Of a stretch of DNA of 64,000 nucleotides, positions 27,965 through 36,677 are shown in pieces. The position numbers and the translations under genes were made by a program. The stretch lies in assembly GCA_964419225.1 (NCBI GenBank), contig CAYQPF010000001.1, positions 77,323-141,322 on the forward strand, in the 5' to 3' direction. The DNA is from CAYQPF01 sp964419225. Lineage in GTDB: Bacteria > Cloacimonadota > Cloacimonadia > Cloacimonadales > CAYQPF01. The stretch's first letter is position 1; the number at the start of each line of letters is the position of its first letter. Below the pieces are notes generated by a model that had not been told where the DNA came from, did no database searches, and was given only the letters and a program-made list of their open reading frames with translations.

Positions 27965-28744
27965 ATGAAGCATATAATTTTTTATTACACAGGCTCAGGC
28001 AATTCCCTCGCTCTTGCTAAATACATGCAGCTTAAAAATCCTGAGAGTGAGTTGATCTCTATACCTAAAGCATTTGCCAACATTGAACCTATCACTGCTG
28101 ATGTCGTCGGATTCGTGTTTCCCGTCTATGCCTGGGGAATGCCCCGTATGCTCGAAGACTTTCTTTCTCAGGTAAAATTTGATACTAAACCTTACATCTA
28201 TGCCCTGGTAACTCGCGGAGGTTATTCTGGTAAAGTTCTTCCCCAAATGAACGATTACCTCAAAAAGAAAGGACAGGAATTAAGTCTGGGCTTTGGCATA
28301 AAAATGCCTGCTAATTTTATCATCGGTTATAATCCCCGCGGTACGGAAGATGTGCAGGAACAAATGGAAAAAATCAAAGTTCGGGCTGACAAGATAAATG
28401 AGTTAATCAAAATCAAGCACAAAGGTCTTATCGATTCTTCGTTTTTCCTCTTCGATGCCATATCTTTTTCAGTGCACAGGCTTGCACTCAATCATTTCAA
28501 AAAAGGCGACAAAAATTTCTGGATTAATGAAAATTGTATAGATTGCCATATCTGTGAAAAAATATGCCCTCGTAATAATATTCAGATCGTCAAAGAAATT
28601 AGAACCTGGAAGCATGACTGTGAGATGTGTCTGGCCTGCATCCACTGGTGCCCCAAACAAGCTATTCAATACAAAAATATTACTGCCAAAAGAAGAAGAT
28701 ATACCCACCCTGAAATCAAGGTTGAAGAATTATTTCTGAGATGA
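27965..28744 (+). CDS. EFR1-type ferredoxin-flavodoxin protein
   Basis: The start is the ATG at 27965, 6 bases after AGGAGG, and not the overlapping one at 27935 (259 residues). The N-terminal flavodoxin-like domain has Y-Y-T-G-S-G-N-S at the FMN phosphate loop and F-P-V-Y-A-W-G-M-P. The C-terminal part has two 4Fe-4S motifs, C-I-D-C-H-I-C-E-K-I-C-P and C-E-M-C-L-A-C-I-H-W-C-P. It is an electron carrier combining FMN and two clusters, common in anaerobes; the partner is unknown. It begins just after the kinase stop. Confidence 0.88.
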   Translation: MKHIIFYYTGSGNSLALAKYMQLKNPESELISIPKAFANIEPITADVVGFVFPVYAWGMPRMLEDFLSQVKFDTKPYIYALVTRGGYSGKVLPQMNDYLKKKGQELSLGFGIKMPANFIIGYNPRGTEDVQEQMEKIKVRADKINELIKIKHKGLIDSSFFLFDAISFSVHRLALNHFKKGDKNFWINENCIDCHICEKICPRNNIQIVKEIRTWKHDCEMCLACIHWCPKQAIQYKNITAKRRRYTHPEIKVEELFLR

Positions 28745-28816
28745 GTAAAAAATCTTTGACAAAAATCATTCTTTTTAAAGAGTTAACAAAAAATATATAA
28801 GATGATAGGAGGATAG

Positions 28817-29272
28817 ATGTCCGATAAGACTGTTGATAAAAACGAAATTCTGGAAAAAATGAGTATTGAGCATAGAAAGCCATTCTCTTTAATCGAACTT
28901 TTAATGATTATTATGATTGTTGGTACTTGCTTAACTATTTTTATTCCGGTTCAACAAGCCAGACAAGATGAACTCAAAGTTAAAGACACTATTAAAGTTA
29001 TGCAACAAATCGTTCAGGCAGAAATTGATTACAAAAATAATCCTGCTTTAGGAAATGGCTCTTTTGCTATCGACATTTCTGAATTAAAGAGTGCAACTGC
29101 TCAGTTAGACACAACCTATTTCAATTATGCTGTAAGCGATACAGCTGTTGTTGCAACCAGTACTAAGAATTTCAGTAAACCCAATGTTGTGTTCTATTAT
29201 CACTTAACAGAACAAAGATACATGGTTAACAAAGAGTTCAAAGACGTAATCGACATCAACTGGTTACCCTAA
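28817..29272 (+). CDS. Type IV pilin-like protein with unusual cleavage site
   Basis: The 151-residue protein has a 23-residue charged leader and then F-S-L-I-E-L-L-M-I-I-M-I-V-G. This is a pilin-type helix with Glu at position 5 of the mature chain. The residue before the Phe is Pro, not the Gly expected for prepilin peptidase. The remaining 110 residues look like a small globular pilin head; no cysteines close to the C-terminus are seen. AGGAGG precedes the ATG and a strong terminator follows, so it is a single-gene unit. It could be a pseudopilin or a decayed pilin. Confidence 0.7.
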   Translation: MSDKTVDKNEILEKMSIEHRKPFSLIELLMIIMIVGTCLTIFIPVQQARQDELKVKDTIKVMQQIVQAEIDYKNNPALGNGSFAIDISELKSATAQLDTTYFNYAVSDTAVVATSTKNFSKPNVVFYYHLTEQRYMVNKEFKDVIDINWLP

Positions 29273-29290
29273 TCTTTTTAATTATACAAA

Positions 29291-29318
29291 GCCTTCAGTC
29301 GCTCTGAAGGCTTTTTTT
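29291..29318 (+). terminator. Rho-independent terminator after the pilin-like gene
   Basis: Perfect 8-bp stem GCCTTCAG / CTGAAGGC with a 5-base loop and seven T. Confidence 0.92.
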
Positions 29319-29322
29319 ATTT

Positions 29323-30864
29323 ATGATTTTACCACTAATATTCGGTTATACAGAAATTCATTACCATCTCAGGTATTTATATCCTCTTTACTACCGTCGT
29401 GAACCTGAAATAATTACTGATTTTCCAAAAAGACTTGTCTTTTCCCGTTCCTCAACTCTTCCTTTGCTCTTCATTATCAAAGACAGTCACCTGTTCCCGG
29501 TTAAAATCCTTAAACTGATCATTGAAATTAATCACAATATGGGCATAAAACGCCATGTTATCACCCTTAATCAGGATTTTAACTCAAAATATTTTTCCGA
29601 AATTTACCCGTTAAATCTTGATAATGTGGAAAAAGAACAAACTCTCTCTATTAATGTCCAAATCGAATATAGCAAAAACAAGCGTAAACGCAAATGTATA
29701 AATGACAATTACTCTTCTCTCAATACTCCGCCGTATCAGGTATATTACACGGAAACTGGCAATACCTACCCTCCGGACTGGTTTGCGGGAGAAGCACATT
29801 ATCACAGTGATTTTACTGAGGATCAGGTCGAATTCGGTGCAGATATTCCCTCTACAGCAACTTTGGCCAAACAAATGGGTCTCGATTGGTTCTTTGTTAC
29901 CGACCATTCTTACGATCTTGATGATAAATTAGATTCTTATCTGACTAATGATCCGGATCTGCCCAAATGGCACTCCATGCAGAAAACCGCTCTCGCGGAG
30001 GATTCTCCGGAACTGAGAATTATCCCGGGTGAAGAGATCTCCATCGGCAATTCCCAAAATAGAAATATACACCTCCTCTCCATTAATCACCCCGAATTCA
30101 TCGAAGGTTATGGAGATGGGGCCGAAAAATGGTTCGATAATAAACCTTTGCACAATATCTCCGAAATCAACCTCAAACACAGTCAGGACAACCTTTTTAT
30201 TGCAGCTCATCCTCACGAACAAATCCCCTGGATCCAAAAAATCACCCTCAACCGCGGAACCTGGGATTTACAGGATTTTCTGAAAGCAGGTATTACTCAT
30301 CTCCAACTCATTAATTCCTCCAACTTTCATGAAATGGAAAAAAATGTTATCTATTGGAAATCTCTCCTTCTCAAAAAATATAAATTCCTTCTCTTAGCCG
30401 GAAATGATGCTCATGGTAATTTTAATGTGCTCAGACAAATCAAATCCCCTTTCCTTAAGCTCTATCATGAAAGAAAACAAATCTTCGGTAGCATGATGAC
30501 AGTTTTCAATTATCCTGAGAATAACCCGGTTGCCGGGTTAAAACAAGGCAGGGTATTTGTCACAAATGGTCCATTCCTGGATTTCTCTGTCTCTCAGGGT
30601 GAAACAACTGTCTATGTGGGCCAATCCTGTTCTCTGAGAGGTAAAATAACCCTGAACATTCAGGCCAATTCTTTTGAGGAATACGGCAATATTAAAAAGA
30701 TTATCCTGCATCAGGGTTTCTATCAAAATAAGGAAATCAACCAATTTCTTGATATAACTTCACCTTCTCTGGAAATAGAAGTTTCTAAGCCATGTTACCT
30801 CCGTCTCAGCCTTTACACGGCGAATAAAGGTATTGCTCTGACCAATCCTGTTTGGATAGATTAA
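29323..30864 (+). CDS. CehA/McbA-type PHP-domain metallohydrolase
   Basis: The 513-residue protein has an N-terminal beta-rich region (about 1-150) and then a PHP phosphoesterase fold. It begins G-E-A-H-Y-H-S-D-F-T near residue 162 and continues with F-V-T-D-H-S-Y and later A-A-H-P-H-E and G-N-D-A-H-G, all metal ligands of this fold. CehA/McbA-type members hydrolyse carbamates or phosphoesters; the substrate here is unknown. The ATG lies 5 bases after the preceding terminator with no Shine-Dalgarno, so the true start may be further inside. No signal peptide is seen. Confidence 0.75.
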   Translation: MILPLIFGYTEIHYHLRYLYPLYYRREPEIITDFPKRLVFSRSSTLPLLFIIKDSHLFPVKILKLIIEINHNMGIKRHVITLNQDFNSKYFSEIYPLNLDNVEKEQTLSINVQIEYSKNKRKRKCINDNYSSLNTPPYQVYYTETGNTYPPDWFAGEAHYHSDFTEDQVEFGADIPSTATLAKQMGLDWFFVTDHSYDLDDKLDSYLTNDPDLPKWHSMQKTALAEDSPELRIIPGEEISIGNSQNRNIHLLSINHPEFIEGYGDGAEKWFDNKPLHNISEINLKHSQDNLFIAAHPHEQIPWIQKITLNRGTWDLQDFLKAGITHLQLINSSNFHEMEKNVIYWKSLLLKKYKFLLLAGNDAHGNFNVLRQIKSPFLKLYHERKQIFGSMMTVFNYPENNPVAGLKQGRVFVTNGPFLDFSVSQGETTVYVGQSCSLRGKITLNIQANSFEEYGNIKKIILHQGFYQNKEINQFLDITSPSLEIEVSKPCYLRLSLYTANKGIALTNPVWID

Positions 30865-30889
30865 CCTGATTTACAACTAAGGGAAAATA

Positions 30890-32254
30890 ATGAACGAAAA
30901 AATGCTCAAATTCGAAAATGAAAAGATCAGTAAATTACTCCTGACTTTTTCCATCCCGGCCATCATCGCCATGATCGTCAACTCTCTTTATAATGTCATC
31001 GATCGTATTTTTGTCGGTCGTTATGTTAATACTGATGCCTTATCCGGAATAGCTATCACAATGCCTATTGGCTTTATTATCATGGCTTTTGGCATGCTCA
31101 TCGGCACAGGTGCCGGGGCTCTGATTTCCATCAGACTCGGACAGGGCAGAAAAGAAGAAGCTGAAAATATTCTCGGAAATGCTTTTTCCCTGATCCTGAT
31201 CATCTCAATTGTACTTCCTGCTATTTTCTATACAAATATTGACTGGTTTCTTAAAATCTTCGGGGCCAGCACTACCATTCTTCCCTATGCCAGAAGCTTT
31301 ATCACGATCATTCTGGCAGGTTCCTTTTTTGGTCATGTCAGCTTTGCTTTGAGTGCTGTGATCAGAGCAGAAGGAAGTCCCAGGATCTCCATGCTGACTC
31401 AATTAGTCAATGCTCTGCTAAATATTGTCCTGGCTTATGTTTTTATCTGCCTTATGGGGTGGGGTGTTGTTGCCTCTGCTTTGGCAACAGTTATTTCTCA
31501 GGCTGTATCAGCTTTTTGGGTACTCATGTTTTTCCGCAGCAAACACAGCAGCCTCAAGATCCGTTGGTCTGCCATGAAATTGAAGATGCCTGTGATTCTG
31601 GGAATTTTCTCGATTGGAGTTTCTCCATTTGTCATGCAGATCATAGCAAGTCTGATCAATGTGATCTTTAACCGCCAACTCAGTCATTATGGCAATGATG
31701 TCGCCATTGGTGCCTTTGGAATTATCAACAGCATCATGCTTTTGATTCTGATGCCTGTGTTTGGTATTGTCCAGGGCTCCCAACCCATTATCGGCTACAA
31801 CTACGGTGCCAAACTTTATAGCCGGGTAAGAAAGACTGTCTTTGGAGCTGTCATTGGTGCATCTATTTTTTGTTTCTTTGGCTGGCTGATCGTTATGCTT
31901 TTCCCGACACCCATCTTAAAAATATTCACTCTCGATAAAGCTCTGATTCAAACAGGTGCACAAGGTGTGGTGATCTTCCAGGCGATGCTTTTCATCGTTG
32001 GTGCTCAGATCATCTGCGGCAGCTTCTTCCAAGCCATCGGTAAAGGCATGATTTCCTTAACTTTGACCATCAGCCGACAGGTTATATTCCTCTTTCCCTT
32101 ACTGTTTATTCTTCCACATTATTACAATCTTAAAGGTGTCTGGCTGGCTATGCCGGTTTCCGATATTCTGGCTTCTATTGTCACCTTCTCCTTCTTCTAC
32201 TGGCAAATGAAAAAACTGAAGAATCCAGCGGGAGAAGTGACCGTCACATCTTAA
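30890..32254 (+). CDS. MATE family efflux transporter
   Basis: This 454-residue membrane protein has about twelve hydrophobic helices arranged in two halves. It shows the MATE family's F-S-I-P-A-I-I-A-M-I-V-N-S-L-Y-N in helix 1 and G-x2-Q-G-S-Q-P-I-I-G-Y-N-Y-G near residue 300. MATE proteins export cationic drugs or metabolites using Na+ or H+. An AAGGG ribosome site lies upstream, and the gene follows the PHP hydrolase by 25 bases. The substrate cannot be told from sequence. Confidence 0.93.
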   Translation: MNEKMLKFENEKISKLLLTFSIPAIIAMIVNSLYNVIDRIFVGRYVNTDALSGIAITMPIGFIIMAFGMLIGTGAGALISIRLGQGRKEEAENILGNAFSLILIISIVLPAIFYTNIDWFLKIFGASTTILPYARSFITIILAGSFFGHVSFALSAVIRAEGSPRISMLTQLVNALLNIVLAYVFICLMGWGVVASALATVISQAVSAFWVLMFFRSKHSSLKIRWSAMKLKMPVILGIFSIGVSPFVMQIIASLINVIFNRQLSHYGNDVAIGAFGIINSIMLLILMPVFGIVQGSQPIIGYNYGAKLYSRVRKTVFGAVIGASIFCFFGWLIVMLFPTPILKIFTLDKALIQTGAQGVVIFQAMLFIVGAQIICGSFFQAIGKGMISLTLTISRQVIFLFPLLFILPHYYNLKGVWLAMPVSDILASIVTFSFFYWQMKKLKNPAGEVTVTS

Positions 32255-32328
32255 CACTTAAGATGTTTCTCTCCATCTCCTTTCCATATAACATAATAGA
32301 TTTCTTAAACCCGAATTGTGGAGGATAA

Positions 32329-34500
32329 ATGAAAATCGGTAATGCTGTATTTCTCTTTATACTCATTTTCTTAAGCTTAATGACCGGTATCCAGGCTCAG
32401 GACAGCTTAAATGTGAGTTTGATATCACAATCTTATCATAATTTAGCGGGAAATGTTACTGGAATAGATGTCGAAGGAAATTATGCTTACTTTTCACAAT
32501 GGAATTACGGCCTGGTCATATACGATGTGTCAAATCCTCTTAATCCGTATGAGGTTAGTTGTAATTCTATAGCCGGAGATGTTTATGGGATAGATGTAGA
32601 AGGCGATTATGCTTATCTGGCTAATGCAGATAATGGTTTGGTTATTTTTGATATTTCAAATCCTTTATATCCACTTCTAATTAGAAATTTTGACACTCCC
32701 GGTTCTGCCAAAAACGTTGTTATTATATCTAACATTGCATATATTGCTGATAAAAGCGGTGATCTGAGAATAGTCAATGTTACAGATCCCTTTAATCCTG
32801 CTGAAATTGGTTTTTGCAATATTCCGGGTCAAGCTGTTAATATTAAAATTGCAGGAAATTTTGCTTATGTTACCAGCGATAGTTCCGGTTTAAACATAAT
32901 TGATATTTCCGATCCTGTTAACCCCCAATTTATCAGCAGCATTAATAATAGTAATAATCAGGGATTTTCCAATTTTGTTGTAGCAGATAATTATGTTTGT
33001 TTGGCTGCTCGTTTATCTAGTAACCAACACGGACTGCTGATAATTGACATTTCTAATCCGGCTGAACCGCAAATAACTGGTTCTTACACAGCTCCAGGCA
33101 ATGTCCTTTCAATTTCTTCTACAGGAAATTATATTTATTGCAGTGGGTTGTTTGATGATATCCATATAGTTGACATTTCCAACCCTGCTAATCCGCAATT
33201 TGTCGGGATATTCAATGTCCCTGGACAGGTTCACTGTTTCTACTTAAATGGTTCATTCGGTTATATTGTCGATAATTTTACAGGACTCCATCTTCTTGAT
33301 ATCTCGGATCCCGTATGCCCTCAGGAAGTTGGCTCATATATCTCAAGCTGGGTTCGTAAAATTGTTGTTCAGGGGAGATATGCCTATCTCCTAAATGGCT
33401 ATGCAGGATTAAAAGTATTAGATATAATAGATCCTGATAACGTTCAACAGTTAGATTTATACCCCACCGTTGGGCAAGCTCTTGATTTTGTTATTCAGGG
33501 AAATTATGGGTATTTGCTCGATTCAGGGTCCGGATTGCTTATTATCAATATTTCGAACCCCAACAATCTACAGCTTCTTAGTTTCTTTAACCCTCCTGGT
33601 ACTCCCCGGAGAATTGTGGTTAGTACTAATTATGCCTATATTGCAAGTGATTATTTTTTGTTTATTCTGGACATTACAAATCCCTCTGCACCTCAACAAT
33701 TATCTTACATCACCTTCCCTTCGGATATCGGAGCTTTAGCATTGAGAGATGATTATCTTTATGTTTGTAATGGCTCAGATATAAGAATTCTGAATATCTC
33801 AAATCCTAATAATCCTCAAGATGCTTCAGATTATATATGTAATCCCTACAGTGAAGTTCTTAATATTAATATTATCAGGGATATCGCTTATGCTGCTTGC
33901 GGGACTTCAGGCTTATACATTTTAGACCTCACAGATCCTGAGAATCCTGTCCAAATAGGTAACTTTGATACCCCGGGTTCCGCATCTGATGTCGCTGTTT
34001 ATGGCGACTTTGCTTTTGTTTCAGATTCAGAAGCAGGTTTTAGAATTCTCAGAATTTCTGATCCCTCAAACACTCAAACCGTAGGCTACTACAACACACC
34101 TGGTAATGTTAACAGTGTGGCAGTCTCAGGTGATATAGCTTTTGTTGCAGACCATTTTGATCTGGGAATCTACAATTGTGACGAAGCTTTATCAAACCAG
34201 GATGCAGAATCTGCAAATATCCTTCAGCTTAATCTGAAACAAAACTATCCAAATCCCTTTAATCCATCTACTACACTGGAATTCTTTTTACCAAAAGATC
34301 TAAAAGTAAGTTTGGATATTTATAACATTAAAGGACAGCTTGTACGCACACTTCTCAAGGACTTTACAAAAGCAGGTAAGCATACAATCGTATTTGACGG
34401 CCTAAATGCTAAAGGCAAAAATCTTTCTTCCGGAATCTATTACTGCATACTAAAATGCTCCGATAATACTGTAAGCAGAAAAATGTTGCTTCTAAAATAG
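32329..34500 (+). CDS. LVIVD-repeat secreted protein with sorting domain
   Basis: The 723-residue protein has a signal peptide ending near A-Q-A (about residue 23). About fourteen LVIVD-type repeats follow (for example G-L-V-I-Y-D-V-S-N-P), each about 42 residues and expected to form a beta-propeller-like surface array. The C-terminus holds Y-P-N-P-F-N-P-S-T-T and a FlgD-like domain ending in S-R-K-M-L-L-L-K. It is a cell-surface or secreted protein, probably using the same export route as the other YPNPFNPST proteins. GGAGG lies 5 bases before the ATG. Its TAG stop is immediately followed by the palindromic element at 34501. Confidence 0.9.
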   Translation: MKIGNAVFLFILIFLSLMTGIQAQDSLNVSLISQSYHNLAGNVTGIDVEGNYAYFSQWNYGLVIYDVSNPLNPYEVSCNSIAGDVYGIDVEGDYAYLANADNGLVIFDISNPLYPLLIRNFDTPGSAKNVVIISNIAYIADKSGDLRIVNVTDPFNPAEIGFCNIPGQAVNIKIAGNFAYVTSDSSGLNIIDISDPVNPQFISSINNSNNQGFSNFVVADNYVCLAARLSSNQHGLLIIDISNPAEPQITGSYTAPGNVLSISSTGNYIYCSGLFDDIHIVDISNPANPQFVGIFNVPGQVHCFYLNGSFGYIVDNFTGLHLLDISDPVCPQEVGSYISSWVRKIVVQGRYAYLLNGYAGLKVLDIIDPDNVQQLDLYPTVGQALDFVIQGNYGYLLDSGSGLLIINISNPNNLQLLSFFNPPGTPRRIVVSTNYAYIASDYFLFILDITNPSAPQQLSYITFPSDIGALALRDDYLYVCNGSDIRILNISNPNNPQDASDYICNPYSEVLNINIIRDIAYAACGTSGLYILDLTDPENPVQIGNFDTPGSASDVAVYGDFAFVSDSEAGFRILRISDPSNTQTVGYYNTPGNVNSVAVSGDIAFVADHFDLGIYNCDEALSNQDAESANILQLNLKQNYPNPFNPSTTLEFFLPKDLKVSLDIYNIKGQLVRTLLKDFTKAGKHTIVFDGLNAKGKNLSSGIYYCILKCSDNTVSRKMLLLK

Positions 34501-34577
34501 CATTGCATGCAGCATATTTTACCGGTATCATATGAAAGGTATTGAAAATTATCTATCCTGTAGTCATTTGATACGAA
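34501..34577 (+). repeat. Stop-codon-linked palindromic element, copy A
   Basis: These 77 bases fill the entire space between the plus-strand TAG (34498-34500) and the minus-strand stop (34578-34580). GTATCATATGA (34525-34535) and TCATTTGATAC (34564-34574) pair at 10 of 11 positions. It shares CAGCATATT, ATCATA and TGATACGAAC with the copies at 11043, 58544 and 63628. Confidence 0.75.
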
Positions 34578-36137
34578 CTAAAGGGAAGATCTCCTATAGG
34601 AAAGAGACAAATAATCGCAGATATTTCTATCTTCTTTATTGAAGCCAATTCCCACAAGAATGATTTCTTTACCTGAACTTTGGAATTTTTCGTAGTATTT
34701 CATATCTTTGATTTGCTGAAGAGCGGTTTCTGCTGTACCTATCTTAAACTCCAGCAGATAAACATAGTCAGCCGTTTCCATAACAGCATCAATTCGTCCT
34801 TTATTGGTTTGGACTTCTGCTTTAAGATACACGCCAATTAAATTCAAAGCGATAAAAATAATGGAATGATAGTAGGCTGCATAGTCTTTGAGAAAGATTT
34901 CGTAAGGAATTGAAGCAAAAAGCGATTTGAAGTGTTGGATTACGGATTCTACATTTTTGCTTTGCAAATCATCAACTATGTTAAAGAGGGTATTGTCATT
35001 AGTTCCAAACTGGGAATAATTATAACTAGCCAGCAGGTGTTGATAAAAGGCATTTCTAACTTCTTTGTTGGGAAAATCGAGATCATATCTGTTAAATTCA
35101 GTTTTGTTTTTTATTGTTAAATAACCTGTTTGAAACATAAGAGAATAGATATCCAGATCTCTTAAATCAAATTTATTGAAGAAGCTGTCTGTAACTTTAA
35201 TCTGGCTGATCGTATCGGGAAGGACTTTCTTGTCTTTAACAATATCCACCAGGAAAGTGGGTGTACCTGAGTCGAACCAATAATTTTTGAAGGCTTTGTA
35301 GTGGAAGAAGTTTAGTATAGAAAAGGGATTATAGACAAATGCTTCTCCATCCCAGGAATAACCATTGTACCATTCTTTAATTTTCTGCATTAATTCAAAT
35401 CGGGATATCTTTAATTTGTTTTGGATTGCATCCAAATACTCACCATAGTTTCCTTCAATTTCTACCTCAGTATAACCTAATAATTTGGCATACATACTGT
35501 CTAAACTAAGATCCGAAAGGTTATTCAAATCAGAGAAAATAGATACTTTGGAAAACTTACTTACTCCGGTGAGTAAGACAAATTTTAAATAGCTGTCCAT
35601 TGGTTTAATCACAGAATAGAAATTCTTCAGAGTTTCCCGATTTTCTTCTGCTTTGTCAATGTCTTTGCCAAGATAATCAATAATTGGTTTGTCGTATTCA
35701 TCAATGAGAATAACAACCCGAGAATTGAATTTCTCATATAATTTTTCGATTAAGGAAATGAACATTTCTTTGGAAGTACCCGGAGGCAGATGTTCGATAT
35801 TATACTGGGAAGCATTACTCAAAACAATATTTTTAAGGCCAGGAATCAATCCTTGTTCTTTATAATCAATTTTGCTGAGATCAATCCTGATAACAGGATA
35901 CTCTTGCCATTCAATTTTATCGTAGATCCAGAGTCCCTTAAAAAGCTCTTTATTCCCAGAAAACAATTCACCCAGAGTGCTGACTAACAAAGATTTGCCA
36001 AAACGACGCGGTCTGGAAAGGAAGCAGTAATTTCCTTGAGATATTAGTTTATACAGTATCTCAGTTTTATCCACATAAAGGTAATTATCTTTGATAACTT
36101 TCGCAAAATCCTGAACGCCACGTGAAAGCTCTTTCAT
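34578..36137 (-). CDS. AAA-ATPase-like protein with C-terminal PD-(D/E)XK nuclease domain
   Basis: The start is the ATG at 36137, with GGAGG about 5 bases before it and a promoter whose expected start site lies just upstream; the ATG at 36161 is too far out (519 residues). The N-terminal AAA-ATPase-like domain has L-S-R-P-R-R-F-G-K-S (about 36-45) as Walker A and V-V-I-L-I-D-E-Y-D-K-P (about 141-151) as Walker B. The C-terminal DUF1703-type domain has G-R-I-D-A-V and L-L-E-F-K-I (about 450-470), the (D/E)xK nuclease core. The family occurs in many paralogues in anaerobes and may be mobile or defence related; its role is not established. Confidence 0.88.
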   Translation of the reverse strand: MKELSRGVQDFAKVIKDNYLYVDKTEILYKLISQGNYCFLSRPRRFGKSLLVSTLGELFSGNKELFKGLWIYDKIEWQEYPVIRIDLSKIDYKEQGLIPGLKNIVLSNASQYNIEHLPPGTSKEMFISLIEKLYEKFNSRVVILIDEYDKPIIDYLGKDIDKAEENRETLKNFYSVIKPMDSYLKFVLLTGVSKFSKVSIFSDLNNLSDLSLDSMYAKLLGYTEVEIEGNYGEYLDAIQNKLKISRFELMQKIKEWYNGYSWDGEAFVYNPFSILNFFHYKAFKNYWFDSGTPTFLVDIVKDKKVLPDTISQIKVTDSFFNKFDLRDLDIYSLMFQTGYLTIKNKTEFNRYDLDFPNKEVRNAFYQHLLASYNYSQFGTNDNTLFNIVDDLQSKNVESVIQHFKSLFASIPYEIFLKDYAAYYHSIIFIALNLIGVYLKAEVQTNKGRIDAVMETADYVYLLEFKIGTAETALQQIKDMKYYEKFQSSGKEIILVGIGFNKEDRNICDYLSLSYRRSSL

Positions 36138-36166
36138 CTTTGCCTCCATATTAATATTCAAATGAC

Positions 36167-36194
36167 ATTATATTTATCTGGATTGTAAAGTCAA
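36167..36194 (-). promoter_or_regulatory. Promoter of the AAA/PD-(D/E)XK gene
   Basis: On the minus strand TTGACT (36194-36189) and a perfect TATAAT (36172-36167) are spaced by 16 bases. Confidence 0.55.
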
Positions 36195-36284
36195 GAATTG
36201 TCCATTAGGAATTGCAGACGTCTCGTCTGCACAAAAGGCAACATATTGTGCATAGCTGGCAAATGCCAGAAAATCGAATTTTAA

Positions 36285-36327
36285 GAACACAGACTATTAT
36301 GGACTATCACAGACTTACACGGACATG
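36285..36327 (+). repeat. 10-nt period GAC array
   Basis: GAC occurs at 36292, 36302, 36312 and 36322, exactly 10 bases apart, inside units such as GACTATTATG, GACTATCACA and GACTTACACG. Confidence 0.65.
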
Positions 36328-36404
36328 AGAGAAAAGATTTGAAGATAATTTCTGAGCAGGAAGTGTTCAAAAGGATAAACCCGCAAGCAAATACTTAGGT
36401 GCAA

Positions 36405-36432
36405 GTAGTCAGAGGTCAGGTGTCAGGGGGAC
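36405..36432 (+). repeat. 7-nt period array
   Basis: Units GTAGTCA, GAGGTCA, GGTGTCA, GGGGGAC. Confidence 0.65.
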
Positions 36433-36546
36433 AGAAATCCTTAATCAGACAATTATTTTCAAAAAATCTCACAATTTATAAATTATTTTCACTCCAGTGA
36501 CATAAAAACTCATTTTTGTCGGCTTATCTATATGTAGGGGCCAAAA

Positions 36547-36581
36547 CAGGTGACAGGTATCAGGTGTCAGGTGCCAGTGGA
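36547..36581 (+). repeat. 7-nt period array (CAGGTNN type)
   Basis: Units CAGGTGA, CAGGTAT, CAGGTGT, CAGGTGC, CAGTGGA, followed by AAAAGGAGA. It is nearly the same as the array after comM at 10865. Confidence 0.8.
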
Positions 36582-36677
36582 AAAAGGAGATTAATTAATG
36601 CGGAGCAACTCCTTTTCTCTTTCTCTCTCTGCGTCTCTGCGGCTCCGCGTGAGACAAAATCTAAAACAGGAGGAACC

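Larger units (their letters stand above)
36138..36677. other. 540-bp spacer crowded with several short-repeat types
   Basis: It contains, in order: the minus-strand promoter; hairpins GCAGACG/CGTCTGC (36214-36230) and CTGGC/GCCAG (36256-36269); a 10-nt period array (36285-36327); 7-nt arrays at 36405 and 36547; and the inverted pair GCGGAGC/GCTCCGC at 36600-36648. No gene is visible. Confidence 0.7.

Noticed and set aside
36516..36677. N-terminal extension of the orphan gene
   Set aside because: It is made of 7-nt array and palindrome sequence, and a strong AGGAGG precedes the ATG at 36678.
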